From Bacillota bacterium (GTDB taxonomy: Bacteria; Bacillota; Clostridia; Clostridiales; Clostridiaceae), in contig JAUZPH010000107.1 in the NCBI GenBank assembly GCA_030706065.1, forward strand, positions 1 through 9,621: DNA of 9,621 bases, given 5' to 3'. Numbering within the stretch: position 1 is the stretch's first letter; each line of letters begins with the position of its first letter. This document shows positions 1 to 6,352 of the stretch, in pieces. The translations under genes and the position numbers were made by a program. Below the pieces are notes generated by a model. The model saw only the letters and a program-made list of their open reading frames with translations, was not told where the DNA came from and searched no databases.

Positions 1-9
1 CTATGTACA

Positions 10-38
10 ATAAAGTTCAGGGATACCCTGAACTTTAT
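10..38 (-). terminator. Hairpin downstream of dnaJ, probable operon terminator
   Basis: A perfect inverted repeat of 13 bp (ATAAAGTTCAGGG and its complement) encloses a 3-nt loop, starting 26 nt beyond the dnaJ stop codon. Seen directly. In the direction of dnaJ transcription the stem ends in CUUUAU and is followed by UGUACAUAG, so the U-run is short and partly inside the stem. It is likely the 3' end of the heat-shock operon, or a 3' stabilising structure with partial read-through into whatever follows (prmA often does in Firmicutes, but it is outside the window). Confidence 0.55.
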
Positions 39-64
39 ATGCAGCAATTTATTTAATTCAATAA

Positions 65-1201
65 TTACTTTTCCTTGCCAAAAATCTTTCCCATAAAGGA
101 ACCGGACTTTTTGCTTTCTTCCGTCTCTTCTCCACAGGCTTCCATAAAGAGCCTTAGAGTTTCCCTCTGCTTTTCATTTAGGGTCTTTGGTACATCTACC
201 ACCACATTGACATACTGGTCTCCTCGTCCTGCCGAATTGACCCTCGGTACTCCCTTGCCTTTAAGCCTGAATACAGTTCCGGGCTGAGTTCCCTGTGGTA
301 TGGAGTACTTCACGTCCCCATCCACAGTAGGCACCTTCACCTCAGCTCCCAGGGTCGCCTGTCCGAAGCTGACATGTGTGTCCATGTATATGTCGAAGCC
401 CCTCCTCTTAAATACCGGATGAGCCGCCACCTTCAGGTTTACATACAGATCTCCCGGAGGCCCTCCATTGGCGCCGTGTTCACCCTGGCCTCTCAATGGA
501 ATTACATTGTCATTATCAACGCCTGCCGGAATATTCACCTTAATCTTTCTGTTCTTTCTCTCCTTGCCGCTTCCCTTGCAGGTTGGGCATGGATCGGCTA
601 TAAGCTTGCCTTTTCCTCCGCATTTATCGCAAGTAGACATGCTTACGAAGCTTCCCAGCGGTGTGCTCCTCTGAACTCTTACCTGACCGGTACCGCCGCA
701 CCTGTCACAGGTCTTTGCGGAAGTACCGGGCTTAGCCCCGCTACCATGGCAGGTCTCACAGCCTTCGTTTCTATTAATATTGATTTCTTTTTCTATACCG
801 AAAACCGCCTCTTCAAAGGTCAGCTTTACAGTTACCTCCATATCGGCACCCTTTTCAGGACCGCCCTTTCGTTTTCTTCCTCCGGAAAAACCACCGCCAA
901 AGAAGGAGTCAAAAATATCGCCGAAGCCGCCCAAATCAGAAAAATCAAAGCCGCCTTCATAACCGCCAAAGCCGCCCTGGAAGTCAGTAGTTCCAAATTG
1001 GTCGTACTGGCTCTTTTTCTCAGGGTCTGACAGTACCTGATAGGCTTCATTTATCTCCTTGAACTTCTCTTCAGCTTCCTTATCCCCCTTATTTTTATCG
1101 GGATGGTATTGGATTGCTAATTTTCTAAAGGCCTTCTTTATATCATCATCGCTGGCACCCTTTGTAAGGCCCAGTATCTCGTAGTAATCTTTCTTTGCCA
1201 T
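65..1201 (-). CDS. dnaJ: Chaperone protein DnaJ (Hsp40)
   Basis: Cytosolic J-protein co-chaperone that delivers unfolded substrates to DnaK and stimulates its ATPase. The 378 residues show the full type I layout. The J domain is residues 1-70 with the HPD motif at 33-35, and a Gly/Phe-rich linker covers about 71-108. A zinc-binding region has all four CxxCxGxG repeats (C148/C151, C165/C168, C191/C194, C205/C208), and the C-terminal substrate-binding domains run from about 215 to 340. Length is normal for the family and no key residue is missing. The ATG is preceded by AGGTGGTGA at a workable distance. It is the last gene of the hrcA operon, 130 nt after dnaK, and a hairpin in that gap could lower its expression relative to dnaK. 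Confidence 0.98.
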   Translation of the reverse strand: MAKKDYYEILGLTKGASDDDIKKAFRKLAIQYHPDKNKGDKEAEEKFKEINEAYQVLSDPEKKSQYDQFGTTDFQGGFGGYEGGFDFSDLGGFGDIFDSFFGGGFSGGRKRKGGPEKGADMEVTVKLTFEEAVFGIEKEININRNEGCETCHGSGAKPGTSAKTCDRCGGTGQVRVQRSTPLGSFVSMSTCDKCGGKGKLIADPCPTCKGSGKERKNRKIKVNIPAGVDNDNVIPLRGQGEHGANGGPPGDLYVNLKVAAHPVFKRRGFDIYMDTHVSFGQATLGAEVKVPTVDGDVKYSIPQGTQPGTVFRLKGKGVPRVNSAGRGDQYVNVVVDVPKTLNEKQRETLRLFMEACGEETEESKKSGSFMGKIFGKEK

Positions 1202-1284
1202 CCGCTTTTCACCACCTAAACAGTATCACCATTGCATTATCCAAAAAACAATGACGCATCTATTATATACAATAATTCAAAATA

Positions 1285-1309
1285 GGGAAAGGGTAATTTA
1301 TCCCTTCCC
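1285..1309 (-). terminator. Intergenic hairpin between dnaK and dnaJ, possible attenuator
   Basis: In the transcribed (minus) strand the sequence GGGAAGGG pairs with CCCTTTCCC around an 8-nt AT-rich loop, with one bulged base in the 3' arm. The stem is followed by UAUUUUGAA, and an AAAAU/AUUUU pairing could extend it across an internal loop. The U-tract is interrupted, so this looks like a weak or partial terminator or a processing and stabilising stem, not a full stop. It begins 22 nt after the dnaK stop codon. The function is inferred; the hairpin itself is read directly. Confidence 0.5.
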
Positions 1310-1331
1310 CTTAACATTTTATTTTTTCAAG

Positions 1332-3179
1332 TTATTTATCGTCTACTTTGAAGTCTGCATCAACTACATTGTCGTCCTCTGGTCCGCTCTGGCCTGCAGC
1401 ATTTCCACCCATGTTATTCGGGTCAAAACCCTGTCCGTCAGCTGTAGCAGCACCATACAGTTTTGAAGATACGGCATAGAATTCCTGAGTGAGTTCCTCA
1501 GTTGCTTTCTTGATAGCATCTGTGTCGTTACCCTCTTTTACATTTCTGAGTGCCTGAAGCTTTCCTTCAATCTTTGATTTGTCTTCTGAGCTTATCTTGT
1601 CACCAAGCTCCTTGAGAGTCTTTTCAGTCTGGTATATAATCTGGTCAGCATTGTTCTTAACTTCTATAGCTTCTTTTCTCTTTTTGTCTTCTTCTGCAAA
1701 TCTTTCTGCCTCTCTTACAGCCTTGTCGATTTCATCATCGTTTAGGTTGGTTGAAGCAGTGATAGTGATATTGGCTTCCTTGCCGGTACCCTTATCCTTT
1801 GCAGCTACATTAACTATTCCGTTGGCATCTATGTCAAAGGTAACCTCTATTTGAGGAATTCCCCTTGGTGCCGGTGCAATACCTGACAATGTAAATCTTC
1901 CCAGGGTCTTGTTGTCAGCAGCCATCTGTCTTTCTCCCTGTACTACGTGGATCTCAACGGAAGTCTGGCCGTCTGCTGCGGTAGTAAATACCTGGCTCTT
2001 TCTTGTTGGTATGGTTGTGTTTCTATTTATAAGCGGAGTAGCTATTCCTCCCATTGTTTCAATACCAAGTGTCAATGGAGTTACATCCAGCAGAAGGATA
2101 TCCTTGACATCACCTGTCAAAACACCAGCCTGGATAGCTGCGCCTACTGCAACGCATTCATCCGGGTTAACTCCCTTTGATGGTTCCTGTCCAGTAAACT
2201 TCTTAACAGCCTCAACAACTGCAGGTATTCTTGTGGACCCTCCGACAAGTATAACCTTATCTATTTCGCTGAGGCTCAGCTTTGCGTCTTCAAGGGCCTT
2301 TCTCATCGGTTCTATTGTTGCATCTACAAGGTCATGAGTAAGTTCATTGAACTTGGCTCTTGTTAAATTGATATCTATATGCTTTGGTCCTGTTGCATCG
2401 GCAGTTATAAACGGAAGGTTTATATTTGTCTGTGTAGAAGCGGATAATTCAATCTTTGCCTTCTCAGCGGCTTCCTTCAATCTCTGCAGAGCCATCTTGT
2501 CTTTTCTTAAATCTATTCCTGTATCACCCTTGAAGGTGTCAGCGATATAGTCCATTATTCTCTGGTCAAAGTCATCTCCGCCCAGTCTTGTGTTTCCGTT
2601 GGTGGACTTAACCTCGAACACTCCGTCTCCAAGCTCAAGGATGGATACGTCGAAGGTACCTCCTCCAAGGTCATATACGAATATCTTCTGATTTTTGTCA
2701 GTCTTGTCAAGACCGTATGCAAGTGATGCTGCTGTAGGCTCATTGATTATTCTCAGCACTTCAAGGCCTGCTATTCTTCCTGCGTCTTTTGTTGCCTGTC
2801 TCTGGCTGTCGTTGAAATATGCAGGAACAGTTATTACTGCCTGTGTTACAGTTTCTCCGAGATAAGCCTCTGCATCGGCTTTAATCTTCTGAAGGACCAT
2901 TGCAGATATCTCCTGTGGAGTGTAGTCTTTTTCATCAATTGCTACCTTATGGTTTGTTCCCATGTGTCTCTTTATTGAAATTATTGTCTTATCAGGATTA
3001 GTTATTGCCTGTCTTTTTGCTACCTGGCCAACCAATCTCTCTCCATTTGCCTGGAAAGAAACAACGGATGGAGTAGTTCTTGAACCTTCGGCATTAGCTA
3101 TAACTACCGGTTCTCCTCCTTCCATAACAGCTACGCATGAATTGGTTGTTCCAAGGTCAATACCTATTACTTTTCCCAT
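1332..3179 (-). CDS. dnaK: Chaperone protein DnaK (Hsp70)
   Basis: ATP-dependent cytosolic chaperone that binds exposed hydrophobic segments of client proteins and cycles with DnaJ and GrpE. The 615 residues contain the Hsp70 signatures: IDLGTTNS (7-14), DLGGGTFDVS (170-179) and LVGGSTRIP (311-319). The nucleotide-binding domain is about 1-355, the hydrophobic linker DVKDILLLD is at 357-365, the beta substrate-binding domain runs to about 480, a helical lid to about 575, and a Gly/Asn-rich tail ends in an acidic stretch and KVDDK. The segment around residues 70-90 lacks the roughly 24-residue insert of Gram-negative DnaK, as expected for a Firmicute. The ATG follows AAGGAGG with 8 nt spacing. 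It lies 102 nt after grpE in the CIRCE-controlled operon. Confidence 0.99.
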   Translation of the reverse strand: MGKVIGIDLGTTNSCVAVMEGGEPVVIANAEGSRTTPSVVSFQANGERLVGQVAKRQAITNPDKTIISIKRHMGTNHKVAIDEKDYTPQEISAMVLQKIKADAEAYLGETVTQAVITVPAYFNDSQRQATKDAGRIAGLEVLRIINEPTAASLAYGLDKTDKNQKIFVYDLGGGTFDVSILELGDGVFEVKSTNGNTRLGGDDFDQRIMDYIADTFKGDTGIDLRKDKMALQRLKEAAEKAKIELSASTQTNINLPFITADATGPKHIDINLTRAKFNELTHDLVDATIEPMRKALEDAKLSLSEIDKVILVGGSTRIPAVVEAVKKFTGQEPSKGVNPDECVAVGAAIQAGVLTGDVKDILLLDVTPLTLGIETMGGIATPLINRNTTIPTRKSQVFTTAADGQTSVEIHVVQGERQMAADNKTLGRFTLSGIAPAPRGIPQIEVTFDIDANGIVNVAAKDKGTGKEANITITASTNLNDDEIDKAVREAERFAEEDKKRKEAIEVKNNADQIIYQTEKTLKELGDKISSEDKSKIEGKLQALRNVKEGNDTDAIKKATEELTQEFYAVSSKLYGAATADGQGFDPNNMGGNAAGQSGPEDDNVVDADFKVDDK

Positions 3180-3249
3180 TTAAATTTCCTCCTTATATTT
3201 AGCCTTTCAATCTCATTAAAAATAGTTGTAAATTGCTTATATTGATTTA

Positions 3250-3281
3250 AAATCCGACATCTCACATCCGATATCTGATTT
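3250..3281 (-). repeat. Paired direct and inverted repeat between grpE and dnaK
   Basis: The gap just after the grpE stop codon holds two near-identical copies of ATCCGAYATCT on the plus strand (3252-3262 and 3266-3276, 10 of 11 identical, 3-nt spacer). The same segment is also an imperfect inverted repeat. In the mRNA, 3270-3281 can pair with 3250-3261 around an 8-nt loop, with 11 of 12 positions paired, one of them G-U. UUU follows the stem. It could be an mRNA processing or stabilising stem between two cistrons, or a copy of a dispersed intergenic repeat. Neither role can be decided from one copy. Confidence 0.55.
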
Positions 3282-3914
3282 CTAATTAGCTACTTTGACC
3301 ATACTGTGTCTGATTACCTTGCCTTCTCTTGTATATCCTTTCTGGAAAACCTCAACAACGGAACTTTTGCCATAACCTTCATCCTCAACATGCATAACTG
3401 CATTATGTAGGTTAGGATCAAATTCACCCTCTGTCGGTATTTCCTCCACTCTGAGCCTTTCCAGCGAGTCCTTGAACTGTCTGATGGTCATATCGATACC
3501 TTTTTTCAAGTCTTCCACACTTCCCTCGGCAGTTGCAGCCCTCTCCAGGTTGTCAAGCACCGGAAGCATGGTTTTAAGGATATCTATACAGGAGTCCGTA
3601 TATATTCCTTCCTTTTCCTTGGAAGTTCTCTTTCTGAAGTTGTCGTATTCAGCAGAGGTCCTGAGCAGCCTGTCTTTAAGCGCTTCCATTTCATTATTAA
3701 GTCTTTCAACCTCATTTTTCAGTTTCAAATTTTCATCCCTCAATTCCTCACAGCAGGCATTTTTTTCATCAGTTTGTTCTGCGATCTCGATGCCCTCAAA
3801 CTCTTCATCTTCCTTGACCTCTGCCTCTTCAACACTTTCAGTGTCTGAAGGTTCACTGACTTCTCTGCAGCAGTCCTTAAGCTCTTCATCTTTTAAATTT
3901 TCATTCTCTACCAT
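3282..3914 (-). CDS. grpE: GrpE nucleotide exchange factor
   Basis: Dimeric co-chaperone that releases ADP from DnaK and so resets the chaperone cycle. The 210 residues show the usual order: a long acidic disordered N-terminus (about 1-55), a coiled-coil helix rich in Glu, Leu and Lys (about 56-105, including SAEYDNFRKR), a short helical part (about 108-155), and the C-terminal beta domain. The GrpE signature is visible as FDPNLHNAVMHVED with later VFQKGYTREGKVIRHSMVKV. The ATG is preceded by GGAGG with 8 nt spacing; an ATG 7 nt upstream is out of frame. It starts 34 nt after the hrcA stop codon. An oddity is two vicinal cysteine pairs in the acidic tail (C15-C16 and C54-C55). Confidence 0.98.
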   Translation of the reverse strand: MVENENLKDEELKDCCREVSEPSDTESVEEAEVKEDEEFEGIEIAEQTDEKNACCEELRDENLKLKNEVERLNNEMEALKDRLLRTSAEYDNFRKRTSKEKEGIYTDSCIDILKTMLPVLDNLERAATAEGSVEDLKKGIDMTIRQFKDSLERLRVEEIPTEGEFDPNLHNAVMHVEDEGYGKSSVVEVFQKGYTREGKVIRHSMVKVAN

Positions 3915-3948
3915 TCCTCATTCCTCCACTTAATCCCAGATGATTGGA

Positions 3949-4983
3949 TTATCCCCATTCATCAAAGTTATTTAAATTTCTGTTTAAAAGCTCAATTACT
4001 TTATTTAAGAGAGAAATAACCTTTGAATAATCCATCCGCGTCGGCCCAATGATGCCTATGGACCCAAGCGGATTGTCACCTTTACTGTAGGCTCTGGATA
4101 TTACACTGTATTCCCTGGCTTCCGGTATATAGTTTTCTACACCTATACTAATCGTTGTATCCTTGGAAGTAGGAAGTATCTTCTTAAGACTTTCCTTGTC
4201 ATCCAGGAAGGAAATGAATTCCTTGGCTCTTACAATGTCATTATATTCCGGATAGTGAAGTATATTTGTCTCTCCCTCCAAAATTACCTCTGAACTCTCT
4301 TCTTCGTTAAGACATTCATATAATGCCGGTATTATGGCGTTGAATATATCCTCATATCCTTGAAGGTCTATCTTTATATTGTTTATTACCTCTAAATTTA
4401 TTCCCTCAATGGTTAAATTTTTCAATCTCACATTAAGCATATTATTAAGCTTTTGAAGTACATCTGCTTCAATGGGTTTATGGATTCTTATCATGTTATT
4501 CTTTATAATGCTGCTGTCGGTGACTATCACAAGCAAAATACTTCCATTGTCTATATTTATGAGCTGCAGCGCCTTAAGGCAACTCTTTCCTACCGAAGTA
4601 GCCTTTATAATACAGGTCAGTTGAGTCAATCTCGATAATAACAGGCTCACCTGACGGATTATTTTGTCCACTTCAAACATTGCTGCATCCATGAGCATGC
4701 CTCTGATAAGCAGCTCTTCTTGGGCAGTAATCTGGTGTGCCTTCATCAATTTATCAACGTACAATCTATATCCTTTATCCGAAGGCTTTCTTCCGGATGA
4801 AGTATGAAGATGCTCCAGGTACCCCATATCCTCCAGGTCTGCCATCTCGTTTCTTATAGTGGCAGAACTTACTCCCAATTCGTATTTACGGGCTATGGTT
4901 CTGGAGCCTATAGGTTCACCAGTGTTTATATAGTCATTGATAATTGCTTCAAGGATTTTTATTTTTCTATCATCAATCTCCAT
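3949..4983 (-). CDS. hrcA: Heat-inducible transcription repressor HrcA
   Basis: Repressor of class I heat-shock genes; it binds CIRCE operators and, in studied Firmicutes, depends on GroEL for activity, so that misfolded protein relieves repression. The 344 residues begin with a winged-helix DNA-binding domain (about 1-75) containing GEPIGSRTIA, the recognition segment GVSSATIRNEMADLE and the wing-like HTSSGRKPSDKGYR. The rest is the dimerisation and sensing region, ending with the conserved IGPTRMDYSKVISLL near the C-terminus. Length is typical. The ATG follows GAGGTGAT (4987-4994), with 7 nt between GAGG and ATG. It is the first gene of the operon, and a CIRCE lies 15 nt upstream of its start, so it is expected to repress itself. 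Confidence 0.98.
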   Translation of the reverse strand: MEIDDRKIKILEAIINDYINTGEPIGSRTIARKYELGVSSATIRNEMADLEDMGYLEHLHTSSGRKPSDKGYRLYVDKLMKAHQITAQEELLIRGMLMDAAMFEVDKIIRQVSLLLSRLTQLTCIIKATSVGKSCLKALQLINIDNGSILLVIVTDSSIIKNNMIRIHKPIEADVLQKLNNMLNVRLKNLTIEGINLEVINNIKIDLQGYEDIFNAIIPALYECLNEEESSEVILEGETNILHYPEYNDIVRAKEFISFLDDKESLKKILPTSKDTTISIGVENYIPEAREYSVISRAYSKGDNPLGSIGIIGPTRMDYSKVISLLNKVIELLNRNLNNFDEWG

Positions 4984-4998
4984 ACAATCACCTCTTTG

Positions 4999-5025
4999 TT
5001 AGCACTCACATCTAATGAGTGCTAA
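4999..5025 (-). promoter_or_regulatory. CIRCE operator (HrcA binding site)
   Basis: A perfect consensus CIRCE: TTAGCACTC, a 9-nt spacer, then GAGTGCTAA. It lies between the predicted transcription start and hrcA. Its downstream edge is 4 nt from the hrcA Shine-Dalgarno sequence (4987-4994), so the inverted repeat is transcribed and could also form a 9-bp stem in the mRNA leader. It is the only CIRCE in the window, which implies that one HrcA-controlled promoter serves hrcA, grpE, dnaK and dnaJ. Confidence 0.98.
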
Positions 5026-5038
5026 TCACTACGATTTA

Positions 5039-5067
5039 AAAATAACATTATCAATTTCCTTTGTCAA
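5039..5067 (-). promoter_or_regulatory. Sigma-A-type promoter of the hrcA operon
   Basis: On the minus strand a perfect -35 TTGACA (5062-5067) is followed after exactly 17 nt by TATTTT (5039-5044), with TG one base upstream of the -10 hexamer making an extended -10. The start of transcription would fall near 5032, just upstream of CIRCE, so a bound repressor would block initiation or early elongation. The AT-rich 5068-5207 stretch between this promoter and the hemW stop holds no convincing terminator, so some read-through from lepA-hemW is possible. Confidence 0.85.
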
Positions 5068-5207
5068 CTGCAGGTATAAATTGATATAATGTCATTTTTA
5101 TTATTTAAAATATATTACGGAATAAAATCAGCCAGTATCTCAATTTTCCTCTGCTTTATTACAATTTTCACATTACTTTAATATCTTACAAAAACTCAAT
5201 AAACTTT

Positions 5208-6338
5208 TTAGTCCCTATCCAATATAAAGTCGCTCATTACAGTATTTGAAACCTGTATTCCGGCTTCCGTCAGGGAAATATTGTCCCCTTTTTCAACAAG
5301 GAACCCAAATTCGGTATACTTATTAATAACTTCTTCATAAACTTCCGCCATTGAAGTCCCAAAACGGCGGTAAAATTCGCTTTTGTTCACCCCTTCAATC
5401 ATTCTGAGGCCCATGAACATAAATTCTTCCATGTCATCCTCCATGGTGTTTTGCCGTTTTTCAACAACAGCATCTCCACGGGAGTTTACCGCTTTAATAT
5501 ATTCCTCTATATCTTCCTCGTTTCTATATCTTGAACCACCCATATAGGAATGGGCGGCAGCACCGCAGCCGATATATTCCCGGAGCTTCCAGTAGGTGAT
5601 GTTATGCCTGCATTCAAAGCCCTCCCTGGAAAAGTTTGATATTTCATACTGCATATATCCCTTTTTCTTTAAGAAAGAGACCGCATATTCGTACATCCCT
5701 CTTTCTTCCTCTTCCTCCGGAAGTTCCAGCCTGCCCTTGTCATACATTTCTCCAAAAGGCGTCCCTTCCTCCACTATTAAACTATAACAGGAAATATGTT
5801 CCGGATGAAGCTTTACCACATTCTCCAGAGTATCGCGGAAATCCGGGATACTTTGGGAGGGGAGTCCGAACATTACATCCACATTAATATTTTCAAAGCC
5901 GCAACTTCTTATAATATTGAAACTCCTTACAAATTCATCCCTTGAATGAATTCTTCCCAGTTTTTTAAGAAGCCTATCCTGCCAGGCCTGAAGGCCTATA
6001 CTTATTCTGTTAACTCCCATTTCCCGGAGCAGCCTCAGCTTCTCTTCATCTGCTGTCCCAGGGTTGCATTCAACGGTAAATTCGATATTTTTCTCTATAT
6101 TTAATACCTTAAAGGTATCCTTTAATAAACTCCATGCCTCTAAAGATAAATAGGTGGGAGTACCCCCACCTATAAATATCGTATCTATACTCTTATTTTT
6201 ACAGCTTAAAAGTATCTCATTACAGAGGGCATGGGTATACTCCATCATCCGCTTTTCAAAGCCGCTGTAGGAACAAAAATCACAGTACATGCATTTGCTT
6301 TTACAAAAGGGGACATGTACATACAGGGATACACCCAT
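5208..6338 (-). CDS. hemW: Radical SAM heme chaperone HemW
   Basis: A radical S-adenosylmethionine family protein, formerly annotated as oxygen-independent coproporphyrinogen III oxidase, now assigned in studied bacteria to heme binding and delivery to respiratory enzymes. The 376 residues begin with the iron-sulfur motif CKSKCMYC (C12, C16, C19), followed by GGGTPT (57-62), which contacts SAM. The HNITYW motif at 245-250 separates HemW from true HemN oxidases. A further cysteine, C22, follows the cluster motif at CX2C spacing instead of the HemN CXC spacing. The ATG follows an ideal AGGAGG that overlaps the lepA stop codon, only 12 nt upstream. It is therefore very probably co-transcribed and translationally coupled with lepA. 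Whether this organism makes heme cannot be told from the window. Confidence 0.95.
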   Translation of the reverse strand: MGVSLYVHVPFCKSKCMYCDFCSYSGFEKRMMEYTHALCNEILLSCKNKSIDTIFIGGGTPTYLSLEAWSLLKDTFKVLNIEKNIEFTVECNPGTADEEKLRLLREMGVNRISIGLQAWQDRLLKKLGRIHSRDEFVRSFNIIRSCGFENINVDVMFGLPSQSIPDFRDTLENVVKLHPEHISCYSLIVEEGTPFGEMYDKGRLELPEEEEERGMYEYAVSFLKKKGYMQYEISNFSREGFECRHNITYWKLREYIGCGAAAHSYMGGSRYRNEEDIEEYIKAVNSRGDAVVEKRQNTMEDDMEEFMFMGLRMIEGVNKSEFYRRFGTSMAEVYEEVINKYTEFGFLVEKGDNISLTEAGIQVSNTVMSDFILDRD

Positions 6339-6346
6339 ATCTCTTA

Positions 6347-6352
6347 CCTCCT
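6347..6352 (-). promoter_or_regulatory. hemW ribosome binding site overlapping the lepA stop codon
   Basis: AGGAGG on the minus strand shares its first two bases with the lepA TAG stop codon (6351-6353) and sits 8 nt from the hemW ATG. Ribosomes finishing lepA would clear or reach this site, which suggests coupled translation of the two proteins. The overlap is seen; the coupling is inferred. Confidence 0.85.

Noticed and set aside
374..1030. A 218-codon open frame on the plus strand
   Set aside because: It lies wholly opposite dnaJ, which has intact conserved domains. The antisense frame has no Shine-Dalgarno and no recognisable domain, and is best explained by codon bias of dnaJ.
1262..1267. 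A perfect TATAAT upstream of dnaJ as a separate dnaJ promoter
   Set aside because: The sequence 16-18 nt upstream matches TTGACA at no more than about three positions and there is no proper extended -10. In AT-rich spacer DNA this is not enough, though a weak start cannot be excluded.
1909..2337. Plus-strand open frame of 142 codons
   Set aside because: It is the mirror of highly conserved dnaK coding sequence; no ribosome binding site or family resemblance supports it.
3472..3933. Serine-rich plus-strand open frame of 153 codons
   Set aside because: It is antisense to grpE; its Ser and Leu richness comes from reading the Glu/Lys-rich coiled-coil codons backwards.
5068..5207. A possible terminator or second promoter between hemW and hrcA
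   Set aside because: Only AT-rich sequence with weak A/T pairing is seen; no GC-containing stem with a U-tract, and no -35/-10 pair with acceptable spacing besides the one at 5039-5067.
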